From contig NC_071670.1 in assembly GCF_028554725.1 (NCBI RefSeq), forward strand, positions 33,102,001 through 33,166,000: a stretch of DNA of 64,000 nt. Direction: 5' to 3'. How positions within the stretch are numbered: position 1 is the first letter of the stretch; the number at the start of each line of letters is the position of its first letter. Origin of the DNA: Zeugodacus cucurbitae (lineage: Eukaryota > Arthropoda > Insecta > Diptera > Tephritidae). This document shows, in pieces, positions 22,901 to 35,544 of the stretch. The notes under the pieces are model-generated. The model saw nothing but the letters and a program-made list of their open reading frames with translations, made no database searches and was not told the DNA's origin. Position numbers and translations under genes: made by a program.

Positions 22901-23146
22901 TTCATTGGGGAGATTTTTTTATGTGGTGGGTCCCAAGCCCTACGCACAACCGCAGAAGCGGGCTTCGCCTTCTCACTTTAGCTCGCCTCCAAACGGATGT
23001 CTGTTAGCTACCCAGGGGATACTTGGTCTAAAACCGGAAGTCGTGAGCTGCTTGAGTCATATGCAAAAGAATCGTTCCTGGCCACTCCCAAGTGAATGGC
23101 AATCAGAAACTTTCCTCACTTGCGTGAACTTCTACATATGACCCCA
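19970..23146 (-). mobile_element. Nearly full-length RTE-type LINE, inactive
   Basis: This is a 3.18-kb minus-strand copy with a 5' UTR (starting TGGGGTCATATGTAGAAG, reading from 23146), endonuclease, RT, C-terminal domain and a 3' UTR ending in an (AT)n tract at 19970-19986. The length agrees with the roughly 3.2 kb of the copy at 42353 and with RTE elements in general, which end in short tandem repeats in place of poly-A. At least two deletions (near 21740 and near 20995) and a nonsense change break the single long ORF. Confidence 0.92.
20004..22820 (-). pseudogene. RTE endonuclease-reverse transcriptase, four open segments
   Basis: The protein would nick target DNA with its AP-like endonuclease and copy the element RNA in place. 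Segment 21669-22820 holds the endonuclease: QEVRWTGQGRKK (catalytic Glu), VLGDFNARVGKEG, NQIDHVVIDGRH and SDHYLVAAK. It keeps the frame at CAHAPTEEKDDV that is lost in the copy at 42353. A 16-nt deletion near 21745 shifts frame. Segment 20908-21750 gives KNNKAAGADGLP through VDFKAAFDSTKK, where a deletion of about 55 nt breaks it. Segment 20466-21155 has GFRQGDSLS and YADDIDIIG, and ends at a nonsense codon (Arg CGA to TGA in VLS-stop-RT). Segment 20004-20420 is the C-terminal domain (GEYRRRWNDELYD, GSRGRGRPPLRW) ending SAIIA. Confidence 0.9.
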
Positions 23147-23690
23147 GAATCAGAAAATTCTTCTTTCCGAAATCGTACCCTTTGTATAGATAGAGAATGA
23201 ATAAAATGGAAGGGAAATGATTTTGAGTTCCATTAGGTTCTTTGAACCGGAATTGAGGAAAATAATGAAGGTTTTAAGGTTTGTATTTAGCATGGTTACA
23301 ATTATTTGATTTATATCAAATATGCAACGTTTTTTTTTTATATCTAATAATATCGCCATTATTATAATGTCACTCACATTGAAACCCTTGTCCCAATTGG
23401 CAAAAAACGGCAGACAGTCGTTTACATAAATTTTCGTCGCTCGGGTGTTTTCCAAATTCTTCTTATTTCTGAAGAAGCATGATTTATTCAGGGTGGGAAA
23501 TGGGTTTCTAGTATTCGTATGTATGTATATTCATAATCAATGTTGTTGTGGAATTCGGGCGCAAATGAAAACTATAGTTTGACTAACGGATATATGTGGT
23601 AAAAGTAAACAATAGCGGTGGAAACCATTATATTCGGCATATGATGCCGAGCAAAGTTGGGATCTATATATATATGTATATATATATATT
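23147..23690. other. Unannotated AT-rich spacer
   Basis: No gene. A (TA)n microsatellite at 23665-23690 lies directly against the left end of the next element. Confidence 0.45.
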
Positions 23691-24477
23691 AGAGTGGGTC
23701 AATTTTTTTCTTGACAAAGCGGTTATCAAAATCGTAAACTACGATGAATTCTATGAAAATTTGCCCAAGAAATCATGGGTCTAAAATGAAAATCGAGCTT
23801 CCGGTTTTTAACGAGAAACTTTCGTATATTGTATTTTGTAAAAAAAAAAATCCAATTCATATTCCACTGTCGATTTTTTGCATGTTTTGTAGATATCGAA
23901 GCTAATTTGCTCAAATTTGGTATGTGATGTTGTATTTAAGCAGAAAATTCGACAGTACAGAAATTTTGTATAGGGGGCGTGGCGCTGCCCACTTATGAGT
24001 TCATATGTATATCTCTGGAACCACCTCACCGATTTTTTTCAAATACTGTATACGTATTACATTATGCCTATGTAAGCGATATTTGAAAAATTATCAAAAG
24101 CGGACAAAAACCACGCCACGTTGTTCAAAATAATTAATTGTGAACTTTAGAAGAATATTATATTTTGTTTGGCCCTTAACAGTTAAGTTTTTGCTTTATA
24201 TATAGATATGAAATGAAATTGTTAACTGCAATACGATTTCGCGGAAGATTAAAGCTATTAAAGTTTGAAATTTTATTTATTATTATTTTAATTTTTATGG
24301 GTGGATAGGTAAAATATAAAAAAAACAAAATGAAAAGTTTCTCGTTAAAAACCGGAAGCTCCATTTTGATTTTAGACCCATAGTTTCTTGGGCAAATTTT
24401 CTTAGAATTCATCGTAGTTTACGATTTTGATAACCGCTTGGTGCATTTTTTTTGCTCCATACAAATTGACCCACCCT
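23691..24477. mobile_element. Long-TIR DNA element without a gene (MITE-like)
   Basis: The left end starts AGAGTGGGTCAATTTTT at 23691 and the right end finishes AATTGACCCACCCT at 24477. After the first 20-40 bp, which differ by a small indel, the arms 23720-23818 and 24335-24440 are near-perfect inverted copies containing GCGGTTATCAAAATCGTAAA and CCGGTTTTTAACGAGAAACT. The interior (about 500 bp) has no coding frame with a domain. It sits within a (TA)n tract, with TATATATATT on the left and AATATATATA on the right, so a TA target or longer duplication cannot be told from the microsatellite. I cannot assign a superfamily. Confidence 0.78.
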
Positions 24478-24484
24478 AATATAT

Positions 24485-25062
24485 ATATTTGGAGTAGGAA
24501 CCGCTTTAATCGATTATAGCCGAATCCACCAGAGCGCGCCACTCGCCTTTTTGCTTTTTGGTGCCAACTGGAAACACCAAGTGAAGCCAGGTCACTTTCC
24601 CAAGTCCTCTTCCGCGGCTTCCTCCTGTGGGTACTGCATCGAACACTTTCAGAGCTGGAGTGTTTTCATCCATCCGTACAACATGACATAGCCAGTGTAG
24701 CCGCTGTCTTTTTATTCGCAGAACTATATTAATGTCGTCGTATAAATCTTATAGCTGATCGTTCCATCGTCTGCGGTATTCGCCGTTGCCAATGTTTAGA
24801 GGACCATAAATCTTGCACAAAACCTTTCTCTCGAAAACCCCAAGAGTCGTCTCATCAGATGTTGTCATCGTCCACGCTTCTGCACCGTAAAGTAGGACGG
24901 GAATAATGAGCGACTTATAGAGTTTGATATTAGTTCGTCGAGAGAGGACTTTACTTTTCAATTGCCTCCTCAGTCCAAAGTAGCACCTGTTGGCAAAAGT
25001 GATTCTGCGTTGGATTTCGAGGCTGACATTGTTGGTCTTGGTAATGCTGGGATCTAGTTTCA
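24485..25062 (-). pseudogene. RTE-type LINE 3' fragment
   Basis: This 5'-truncated minus-strand copy starts within an (AT)n tail at about 24477-24487 and has the 3' UTR TTGGAGTAGGAACCGCTTTA read on the plus strand. It covers the C-terminal domain up to LEIQRRITFANRCYFGLRRQ, KVLSRRTNIKLYKSLIIPVL and YGAEAWTMTTSDETTLGVF. A deletion around 24600 and several substitutions break the last part. It stops at about 25062, within the block that in complete copies encodes the NNTNNVSLEIQ segment. Confidence 0.87.
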
Positions 25063-26062
25063 TTAATTTTTGGCTTTAGTCACATCATGATTGTATTTAT
25101 TAGATACATTTGAAAACCAGAAAATTAAATAATATTTTCTGATGATAAATTTTCGCAAATTAAAACTACAACAAAATATATTCTCTGCTTGATATTTTCA
25201 CAAAGGTGCAAAACTAAGAGTGAAAAGTTAGTTTGGTGTGAACAAAAATACAAACACAAAGCTTAAGTAAACACTTTCACCACTTTGCCAGCTTAGCTAA
25301 AACAACAAAACTGTAAAACTTTGGCTTTAGCCTTGTCGTTAGACTGAGTTTTGTCTTCGCACTAAATGATAAGCAAAACTGTGGAGCAACATGAAAAGGA
25401 TATCGTTTACTTAACGCACTTGCAGCTGACACTTAAGCGCACTTCTGTGTAGTTATTTGCTATTATCTTGGTTAAGTTTCTGCTTAGCGCTGTTGGACTT
25501 TCTAATTTAGTAGACCGTGCGAGAGAAAGAGAAAGCAACCGGAAGTAAAAGGAGCGTCAAGGTTTGGTTGATACTATGCAAGGATATATAAAGTTGTGTG
25601 AGCCAGTGTGAATGTGCGACTTTGAGGAAGACGAAGACGCTATTGAACGTGCTTGTAATGATTATCCTGTTGGGAAGTGATTAATCATGCACCTGAGAGA
25701 GCGTACGCGTGATTATCACACGTAAGTGACACGTTGGCGGTTGAGCGGTAGCAACGTAAGATACGAGTATGAAAGAGGAGTTAAAGTGGTAAAGAAATAC
25801 CAGTGGATATAGCGTAGCGCGAGTGACGAATGTGTGCTTGCAGCAAATAGTTATGTGGATCATTTTAATCGACAAAATCAAGTAAAGTCAACATAATCTA
25901 AACCATTCGGTAGGTGAAACTGTAAAAGCAACTGTGAGGTGGGTGGTCTGAACCTCTTTCTGTTGACGCTTATACGAGGATGTTTATGCGATCATCAATT
26001 TATATGGCGGCGTGAATACACTTACATAACAATAAATACACTTTATATGTACTTGTATAAAT
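25063..26062. other. Unannotated spacer
   Basis: No gene or repeat that I can name. The composition is ordinary for the window. Confidence 0.4.
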
Positions 26063-26905
26063 GAGGTCCATCCGATAAGTACTTAGCCTCTCCGCTCGAT
26101 AGCGCACAGTCGTAAGAGAGATTTACTAAACTACTAGTACACATCTGAGACTAATGAACAGCCTTCGAAGGAGGCAAAGTCCGTCCTATCTGTGGCTTTT
26201 CTCATTTCTAGAATTCCTCGAAGTTTGACTAACTAGAATAGCAAAAAAGGTTACAGGAGAGGACACTGTTATATCAAATTATTGGTCCAATTCCATACTG
26301 ACATGTAGAACTCTTCCACCATTAGAACCGACTCCAACCTCTGTTATTGCTGAGTTCAAATTGTTTGAATTATACCACGAACTGTTGGATCGGATCATGG
26401 TCTTCTCCAGATTTATTTCTGTCTGATTATTTTCCTTCCAATTTTTAAAAGGTCGATCGCCAGTGAAACCCTTTGAGTAGAACGAGGAGGCAATTGTTTC
26501 ATTGGGATTGATGCGGTCAGACTAAAATCCTATCGGATGCCAGCTACACATGATGTTTAGAGGAGGATAAGAAGGAATTATTCTAATACTGCCTTCTGAA
26601 ACATCCCACCTTTACGTGATCTAGACGAAAATTTCTTGGAATTCATCTTTTTGTATTGGTTCTTATCGCTTTTTCGAGCCCTAAAATCTCATTAAGGGTG
26701 CCCTTACTTTATAGTCTAAGTGTATTTCCCTCTTGTGGGGTACAGCTATAGAGCCTAGTAGAGATTATCAAGAAGGTCTACTTCGAAGACCTCCAGTATT
26801 TTTCTGACGAGTTCAAGAATTTGTACCAAGTCAAGTGTATCAAACTAAAAGTAGACTATGTTCAGAAGTAAATCGCCATTTTGAGTATTTAGTGGTACCT
26901 TCTCG
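26063..26905 (+). pseudogene. Decayed mariner element
   Basis: The end of the stretch translates to a mariner C-terminus: KVYFEDLQYFSDEFKNLY and then CIKLKVDYVQK with a TAA stop at 26869-26871, resembling the family's AYFEDL...RW.KCIELKGDYVEK ending. The ends are loosely inverted: GGTCCATCCGATAAGTACTT at 26066 compares with the reverse complement of the right end (GAAGGTACCACTAAATACTC). The roughly 840 bp are shorter than a full mariner (about 1.3 kb) and the interior is too decayed to find the DDD motifs. This is an old, dead insertion of a different lineage from the rosa pair. Confidence 0.65.
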
Positions 26906-29900
26906 TAGTTATAATCTCAACAATTCGCCAGTGTGCATATGTTCCATTGGAAGCTGCATGTGAATAACTGCAAATAATAAATTTATCATTTTGTCAGCAG
27001 TTAAACGATTGCGTTCGCCCCAACAGCCGGAGCACGAAATTAATAATTCATTGCACGGTGCCTACGGTGCCAGCGGCAACAAGCACACGCACACCGTCAC
27101 ATGTCATTGGTATTCGTCGGTTCACTCAATCACTGAATTGTCTGCCTGGCAGACGTGCGCACACTTCAAACACCAATTACTCGCATTCGCAACGCCATTC
27201 GACTTTCCCACCGCCCTCCTCACACACCGTTGGTTGTAGTTTTTTTAATGATTTTCAGTAGCAGTGGCAGCAGCGCAAATAGTTTGTGGAGAAATGGCAT
27301 CGCCACTAGTGTCAAAAACTGTCAAATGCCGCGTACGATTCAACAATAAATCGTCGAGTTTATTTGAAGTGTTTATTGAATCCGTGACAGCTGTTTTTTC
27401 GCACTTTTTTCATTTACTTCGTTCGGCCGCCTTCCTTCGCCTTCGCCTGTGCCTGTGCAATCGCGTCTTTCGCTCAATTTCGTTGGTTGTCTGTCGTTGA
27501 CAGACGATTTTTGTTTGCCGTTTGCCATTTCGTGTTCGAATCTATTAGCCGTGGAGAATGGCGTGTGACATCGCGCGCAATGTCACTGTGCAAATGTTTG
27601 CTCAACGCGTGTGCCTTAACACTCCTCACGCTGGGCGAGCGCACTAGCTACTAGTTCTAGCCTTAATGTTGACTCTGCGTTGAATGCATTGTGACAATTC
27701 ATCTTTTTACTGGTGTCAACATGTTTGGACAACTACGCAGCGCTCACCGAAGTGGTGTTGGTGGCGTCAGTCAGGTGATAAGGTGACATTTTTCATATTC
27801 ATGGTTTTGACTAGAAATTTGAAATCATTCCCTTGAAAAATGTCTGTTACCGATTATTATCGTAGCTTGAAGAAATATCTATGACTATATGTATAATGTG
27901 TAGTGGGTTTCCGATATTATGATCAATTCTTAATTTGAACTAATAATGAATTATTTGAAGTATTATAATGAATTTTTTCATATTGACGGATTAATTATAC
28001 ATCGTTCACACGAACCGTAAACATATGTAACTTTTCTAATAAACTCTCTTAGCTATTTTATTTTCGAATTACTCTATGAATTACTTAACACACAAATCCA
28101 ACACAAACACTTTTTTACTAATAATATAATAGGGTTTTATCCTAGAATGATAATGATTCATGATGTAACGGAACTATTTTAAACACTTTGCGTTAAAGGG
28201 TTGTGAGTGAAGAACTTATGTAAGTCGGATGTTGTGGAAATGAGGTATAAGCTAATGATTAAAGCAATCCAATTGTAATATAAAATATAGAGGCATTCTG
28301 TTAATTATTTACACATTTTTTATGGCTGGGTAAATACAAAAAAAAAATCATCAAACAAATCCTTATCGGATGGCTCGAATATATTCCAGCCGAGAGGCCG
28401 AATTTTCGAACACATTTTGTAGTAATTGGAGCCGTATGTCAACAATAAACGTTGTTTCAGAGTAAGTCTGAATTTTGAACTGGTAAAAAAAGCCGTTCCC
28501 ACAACTCTACAACAAGTTAATTAGTTAATAGACAAAATGGTCCCATTTTTGGTAACCCTGAGCAAAAACGTCCATTGGCGCTATCTTTTGATTAGCATAA
28601 TATGGTAGTTGATCTTGTTGAATTAATGAAGCGTGTTTAGTTAGTACTATAGAAGTAGTTCTCCTAATTTTTGAATTTCGTTGATAAAGTCACGAAAACT
28701 CTAAAACATGAGGAATCCCCTAATAATACATTACTCTATTTTTCGATGCTTAAATTCTTTGTAATTCACAAAAAGGATCGAGTTTAACGTTTTTAGGGAA
28801 AAAATAAAATGTTGCTAAATCCACGTTTTCTGGCATTAAAACGACAAGACAAGGAATTTTAAAACTCAAAAATTCTAAATTTTTTGGAACTGGAAAAAGA
28901 AAAACAAAAAATCAAACCAAATGAAACCGTTGAAATTTTCAACCAAACAGTTCAGTAGGCTAGTTATGAGACGGTGGGAATGAATTCTTCTCTTACATTT
29001 TCTATCACATCCTTTTAATAAAAAATATATATTTGTTTACATATACCACAATAAAATGTGAATGTGTTATTCTTTTTGGTTATTCGAAAACATGAATGAT
29101 TTCACAAATGTGAACTGTCCTGGCTTTAATTAGTTCACGTTTTCGAACGTACGCTGTAATTATATTTATCATCAAAACTCTTTAGATTGCTAATTTGAAG
29201 TTTTATTACTTTATATATATGTATGTATATTATATGAATCTTCCCTTCTAAATATTTAGCCACAGAACTAGTTTATTTTTAAATACAACAACACAAAGGC
29301 ATGCATTCGATATAATTTAAATCATTACCATTTCTCAATATTTAGTCTTAAAGTTACTTTAAAATAGCCAAGCACAACATAATTTCCATTTGTTACCAGA
29401 GTGGTGGCGGATGTATTAAAAAGGAAGCAAATAAAACAGCTGCTGCAATAAAGCATTAGGTCGATCAAGGTCGAAGCAATCGGTGTACACAAACATTTAA
29501 AATCAAAAAAGAAATTCAAGTAAACTCATCTAGACTTTTGAACATAATAATTTTAGTTCCTTTAGCTATGAAATAGAGTTGCCACATTATATTAAAATAT
29601 TAAAAAAAAATATTATATTAAAATAGATAAAATTTATATAAAATTCGTAGTGCATATATACATATGTATGTATATCCTTAGTATTTGTTCCAGTTATATT
29701 AATATATAGTATTGAAAACATTTAGAGAAGGACACAATATCATATTCTATTAAAATATTCAGATATTTGGTATTGATATTTCAAACAATAATAACATTTT
29801 ACTAATATTTCTGTCTTTCGCAAGAAATGGCAAACCTCTATTGTTATAATGAATAGCCCTCCGACCTGAAACGTATTTTTGATGGATTAAAAGAGCTTTA

Positions 29901-30154
29901 GACTTTGAACGAAATATCGTTGGATTGGATTTTAGTAAAGATAAAAATGATGATCGTATCTCAATTAAACACGTCGTTTTCTGTAAATCACTCAGAAACA
30001 CAAATTCAAGATCATCACATGCTTAGGCCGTAAAAAGGGTTTAACTTTAATTTTATTGCGGAAAGAAGCACATCACAACTGTGCAAGCAGCTGAAGACAT
30101 TTTCTGCAAGGTTGCAACGGAAATGCTTACAATTTGTTTGAACAGATGTTATAA
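26906..30154. other. Unannotated spacer
   Basis: The part at 26990-27700 is comparatively GC-rich with several overlapping short frames and no domain. It could be a regulatory or conserved block, but nothing shows this directly. The rest is AT-rich. A (TATA/TATG) simple-sequence patch lies at about 29640-29675. Confidence 0.4.
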
Positions 30155-30804
30155 TGGGCCTAATCGTTGAATCCATTTCGATCGAAAAATGGTTCAATTC
30201 GATAAAAAAAAATTACGTCGGAATCATTGAAACCGTATCGAAAATAAAATTTTCGATTACATTGACCTCACTTACAGAGTCGAAAAAATACATTCCGTGG
30301 CTAATAGATGTCGCTAATTACGAAATCATTGAATCCGCAAACTCGAAAATTTTGGTCTAAATCTATCCGTTGGTGAATGAGTTGCGGAAATATAAATAAA
30401 CCATTTGGAAGATTTAATGTAAATAATTACTGATGACGGACTAAATTATGTTGTAAATGAGTATTTTAGAGACAAGAGATAAAAACAGACTAACAAAAGT
30501 AAATTAAAGATGTTTAAGAGCGATATAAAGTTGCCGCCTGGAAAAAGCGAAAGAATTGTCTCAAATAGATTCAGGCGAATTAAATATTTTTTGATTTTGG
30601 AAGAAATTTCAGAATAATTAAAGGTCAATTCTAATTTTTTTTAACAAAGCAAGGAGCACACATTTGTCGATAACGGTCGATTAAACAGTTTTACGTTCTC
30701 ACTTTGTGGTTTATCGACGGAATCAATGATTGCATGAACATTTTCGATAGAAAATCTTTATCGTATCGAAACCGAATTCGCTGCGGATTCAATTATTAGG
30801 CCCA
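30155..30804. mobile_element. Small terminal-inverted-repeat element
   Basis: The left end TGGGCCTAATCGTTGAATCC and the reverse complement of the right end, TGGGCCTAATAATTGAATCC, match at 18 of 20 positions. Further inside, runs built from TCGATAGAAAA, TATCGAAA and similar words recur near both ends. The 650-bp unit has no transposase. I see no clear target-site duplication, so the superfamily is open. Candidates are hAT-like or other MITEs. Confidence 0.6.
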
Positions 30805-32479
30805 ATGTGTTCAACTCTCTAAGGCTTATATACTGAATTATTCGATATTATAAGTAGTGAAATATGTTGCAAATATAATTTTTGCAAGTTGGCAACACTC
30901 CATACAAACACTTTCCTCCGAATTTCTTTTCTTTCGGATACCTTCGTAGTGCCGACATTATCTTTAAATGATTTGCGTACTTGCACCAAAAAAACGTACA
31001 CAAATATAAGGGGCAGACGTTGTAAGCTTTCTAGATCGAGGCAAAAAGTGAGTAAACAAATGGAAAAAGTACAGCGGCGTGCTAAATTATCGCAAATCAA
31101 TTGCACGTACTGGAAAGTAACGGCAATGTACAACAATTGTAAAGTGGAGCAGTTAGGAGTTTGAAGCAGTTAGGCAAACGACCCTTTACAACAATAAGTG
31201 TAGCATCTGTTTTGATTTTTACGACGAGCCTAACTTTTTCTCTCATTGGACTACTTTTTGTTTTGCGCCGTTTTTATCGCCTGCCACAGTGAAACACACA
31301 ACCGAAGTGGCAACAAGCAATTTTGCGCCGAGGTGGTGTGCGTCTATGAGCAATGCAAAAATTTTCTTGAGGCTTGTTGTTCATATTGAATGTTTGTTGA
31401 ATCGGAATGGTGTGGTCTAGTGGCAAGGCCTTGCCAGTTACTGACACGTTTCATCTTCATTTTTTGCCACTTTAAGTTTCTTATTTGCTGTTGTTGTTTT
31501 TGTTGTAATTTGTTGCTATTGTTTCTACTCAAGTAACATTGTTTTGCCTTTCCCTACGTTCATAAAGCAAATTTTATTGAGTTGTCGGATATGGGTTGCA
31601 AGCACACACACACATACATAAGCGCCCACACAAATGTGGCATATACACGTTGCAGACAAATGTTGCACGAGTGTAGCGAATTTTCTGAAAAACGGGTATC
31701 AACATATGTGTGTCTGTATGAGTGCCAGTAAAATTAGCTAGCATGCCAACTTACAGTCTGCAAGGTGCTGCTGCCACTGCCTCAATGTTGCCGCAGATGT
31801 CACTGCTGCCACTGCCACTGCTGTTGATGATAAAATATTTTTACTGTGTTTCCCACGATTCACCAAGCCAGCATACACGCTAGAGAAAACAAAACTCAAC
31901 GTTGTTATTGCAAATTCTATTTGCCGCTCTTCACCCTTTGCTTTCTCCACCTCAGCTCTCGCGCAACCTCGCCTCTATTGGAACCCTTCCCTCCGCTTGT
32001 TACCATCATCGTATTTTAGGGTATTGAGTAATCGTTTACAGCTGCTCGAATGCGCAAATAATTTGGGGCAAAACGAATGTTGTTGCCACAGTTGCAACTA
32101 TGCTGAAGCTTCCAACAACAACAATAATAACTATGCTAGTGCAATAACAATATTATGGCAATGAAAAAACACTAAAATTTCATTTACCAGAGGTTATGTG
32201 TTTGTATGTATGCGCCGCTGTTATGGCTGGTCACCATTGTGTTGTCAATATGCACAAGAAATCATTACTGACGTAATTGTAAGGAAGCAAGCAAACCCTC
32301 ATAGAGACAGAATCCTCATAAGCTATTTGAGTCGCTGCTAACAAAACAAAAAAACACAAAAACAATAACGCAACTTATGCTGAGGGCTCGTTGATTACAG
32401 GAGCGTTTCAAGAACCTTAATAAACATTGCAACATAAAAACATTTATTCCTTGCTATAAAGTTGTTCAGCTTACTTTTT
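30805..32479. other. Unannotated spacer
   Basis: No supportable gene. Simple-sequence patches include (CA)n at 31603-31615 and CAACAA/TGCTGC-type repeats at 31765-31830 and 32110-32130. A frame at 30889-31164 ends near an AAAAGTGAGT donor-like site but has no other coding evidence. Confidence 0.4.
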
Positions 32480-33600
32480 TTACAATTGATCACGGTGAAG
32501 GCCAGCAGATCTAATATACCAATGAGCATTAACTATATTTCTTAGTACCTTATTTTGGAAGCGCTGAATGCAGGCAATACAGTTTTGACTTGAGCAACCC
32601 CTTGAGCTCCATAGGCCCAAATTGGTTTTAGTACTTGATTATATATAAACAGCTTGTTTTCGATTGAAAGCGTGGATCTCTTACCGACTAGATGGTAAAA
32701 CTTAACACATTTTAAAACAAGCTCACCCATTTTTTTCTTGACATGCTCTTTCCACCGAAGCTTAGCACCTAGGGTGATTCCTAGGCACTTAGCATTATTT
32801 TGATGTGGTATAGGAGTACCATTTATATAAATGGTATGGTATGATGTTTTTTTAAGGTAAAGTAAACGTGCACAGATTTGGAATCTTTTAATTTAATGCG
32901 CCACTTGGAAGCCCATTTAATAATTGCATTGACTGCTGTTTGCATTTGAAGGGTAGAAACTGAGATAGACTTTCCTGCTGCTAACAGGGCTGTGTCATCC
33001 GCAAATGTCGCTGTCATATAACTAGAGTGAGTGGGGATATCACTTGTAAAAAGCAAGTAAAGCATTGGTCCCAACACGCTTCCCTGGGGAAAACCCGCTT
33101 CTATCGGTTGCAAGTTTGAGTATGCATCTTCTTGATTTATGCGAAAGTATCTATCTTTTAGGTAGGAAGCAATTATTTCGCAATATTGTTTGAGTAACAT
33201 GCATTTCAATTTCAGCAGTAGACCTGAATGCCAAACCCTATCAGAAGCCTGAGACACGTCTAAGAAGGCCGAACTGATGTACTGGTATAAGGTGTTTTCG
33301 ATCTATTATTAATTTGAGCCTCCTTATGAGAACATTCTCGAAGGCTTTCGATAGAGCTGGCAGCAGCGATATTGGCCCGGCTTATAACTTCAGATACTTT
33401 CCAAAGCGATGGAACGTATCTTAAGTATAATGCATTGTTTCCAATGTTTACAATTTTTATACAATTCTTTGGTAGATTGCGTAATATTTCTCCGGTTATT
33501 AAATCAAACCCAGGAGTTTTTTTGAGCCTTCCGTTCCTGATAAGACTTTTAATACCTTTACTAGTAACTGGAAAATTGCTGTCGAGTGGATCCAACCAAT
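32480..33600 (-). pseudogene. Jockey-type non-LTR retrotransposon, 5'-truncated reverse transcriptase
   Basis: The minus strand encodes a jockey-clade RT in pieces. First is RLKKTPGFDLITGEILRNLP with LRYVPSLWKVSEV (33260-33595). The palm region follows at 32823-33257 with EAGFPQGSVLGPMLYLLFTS and the catalytic TATFADDTALLAAGKS. The thumb and C-terminal region at 32480-32730 has LSIENKLFIYNQVLKPIWAYGAQ and IQRFQNKVLRNIVNAHWYI, ending GLHRDQL with a stop at 32480-32482. The block between WKVSEV and SQASDRVWHSGLL is scrambled by a deletion and frameshifts separate the pieces. No endonuclease or Gag-like ORF1 is visible upstream. FADD in place of YADD is normal for this clade. No poly-A tail is obvious. 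Confidence 0.88.
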
Positions 33601-35544
33601 TATTTTCACAATTTAGCTCATGAGCTTACTCCATTCCGTCTTTATGTGGTTTCATTCTAGACGACTGGACTTTGCATGAATTCGGTGAGTTCTCAGAAAA
33701 CCACCAGCACTACCGGGGTTACACTTTTGAGCCAAGTTAGATTGCAAATGGTCCATTAAATTATTTGCTTTCAGTAAGGCTCGTCATGTTCCAGTTGAAC
33801 ATATTCTGCCATAAAATTTTTGGAAAAAGGCGACGTAAAACCTCAATATTTTTTTCTGATCTGTAACTCTTTTACCTAGCTTTCACAAAACTTAAGCTTA
33901 AAATTCTTGGATCTCATAACTTCTGTCACCCAGTCGAACTCATTGGAATCGAAATTAATCAACTTCACTGGCTTTTTTCGCTTTCAAATCTCTTTTATGA
34001 TATACTTGAATGACGGTTTAGAATAACCTATTAGTTTTGGGTAACACAAATGACAAGAATTTCCTACTTTACTTGTCCATAGCTAGAATCCTAAGGCCGC
34101 TGTGTCATGTAGTAATCTTATACCCTGCGCCCCTTGCGCCCTTCTCCATACCCAAAACAACCATCGACAGTTGAATACACCCCTGTCTACGTAATTGTGC
34201 CACTCCAATCATATTCACTTGCACCGCAATTGATTGCCCCTGTTGCTTGCCTCATTTTAGACTCATTAGAGTGAAACATTATGAGCGCCTTTACCCACCC
34301 ACTGCACCCAAGCACTGCTTGCAGTGAAGTAACAAATGTAATAAACGCGAATGCGTCGACTTCAGCACAAACATCAGAACGTGAAGAGAGGTTGTACCAC
34401 TGGAAGACGGCAGCAGCTTGAATGGGTGCTTGTATGTATGTTGTATGTATATATGGAGGGGCTTGTCTGCGCGCCTGTCGATGAGTTTGTAATGTTTAAA
34501 AAGGGATTTATTTTTTGTTGCCGCTCGTAAGCTTCTAATAATTTACTTGTATTTATTGCTTATGTTCTTATGAGGTACGCACAGGCGCCACAGCTCCTTG
34601 GCCCAAGAACCCACACAGCACAGCTGTCAATTGCCAACTGCTAACATTAGCCACGATTGTTGTTATTGTTGTAGTTGTTGCTGTGTTATCTTTATTTTTC
34701 TGCTGTTGTTATTGTGGAGGCCCGTTACACCATTACCGTTATAGGCCATATGTGCTGTGCTCATTTTCCGTTTTGCGTTCTCATACGCACTCATTTGTCT
34801 TACTCGGCAATAAAAGGCGCTTCTGCTTCCTCACTACGCTCCCCTCACCATTTCGATGTCTTGTTGGCTCGTCCTAATGAAATAATTCCACCCACGCAAA
34901 GTCCATTGCTCTCGTTGGCTTTAATTTGTAAATAATTACGCACGCATTTTAAAGTTCGCGCGGTGATTTGTGGGGGAGTGCAAATGCGCGAAGAAGAATC
35001 ATCAATTCGCCAAACTCCGGCAAACTTGAATATAGTTTTTGGCAGTTGCTCGCATATTTCGCATAGCTCACGGTGCAGCAACTTTTAAGTGGCAAGGTTG
35101 TGTCCTGTCAAAGTTTTCCTCTGGCAGCTGTGTGCTCTTTTTTTGCTTGGAAATTCTACACCTTTTGCATTTTCTCTCGTTTTGTTTTTCTTTTTGTTGC
35201 GGAATTTGTGCGTTTGTTACATGACAAAATGTGTCAGTTTTCGCATTACGAGTGCAATCGTTGCTGATAAAAAGTATTTCAGAGGTGTTATTCTTGGCGC
35301 TAAGCACAAGCATAAGTCTTTTTTGAGCTTAGACTGCTATTGAAGCTAACAAATTCGTATATAAGCTCCAAACGAATTAAAGTTTAAATTCAAACTGTTG
35401 CGAAAATAATGTTTGCAGTTGGTTCTAAATTGAATTGACAAATATGTTGAGCATTTTTAAAATGTTGAGAATGAACTAAAATAAGTATTTATCCAATGTT
35501 TACATTTTATTTATTTCCCTTTCCGACTCTTGCTCACTTATTTT
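33601..35544. other. Unannotated spacer
   Basis: The part at 33601-34080 may contain more of the jockey element's 5' side, but I cannot read protein there. A TGTATG simple-sequence patch is at 34430-34455. The overlapping frames at 34675-35343 lack domains. Confidence 0.4.

Noticed and set aside
26991..27500. Several overlapping plus-strand frames in a GC-richer block
   Set aside because: Three frames are open at once with low-complexity His/Thr/Ser-rich products, which fits composition and not coding. No domain was found.
30889..31164. 91-codon frame with a donor-like AAAAGTGAGT inside
   Set aside because: Only the donor resembles a gene signal. The peptide has no domain, and the frame continues past the donor.
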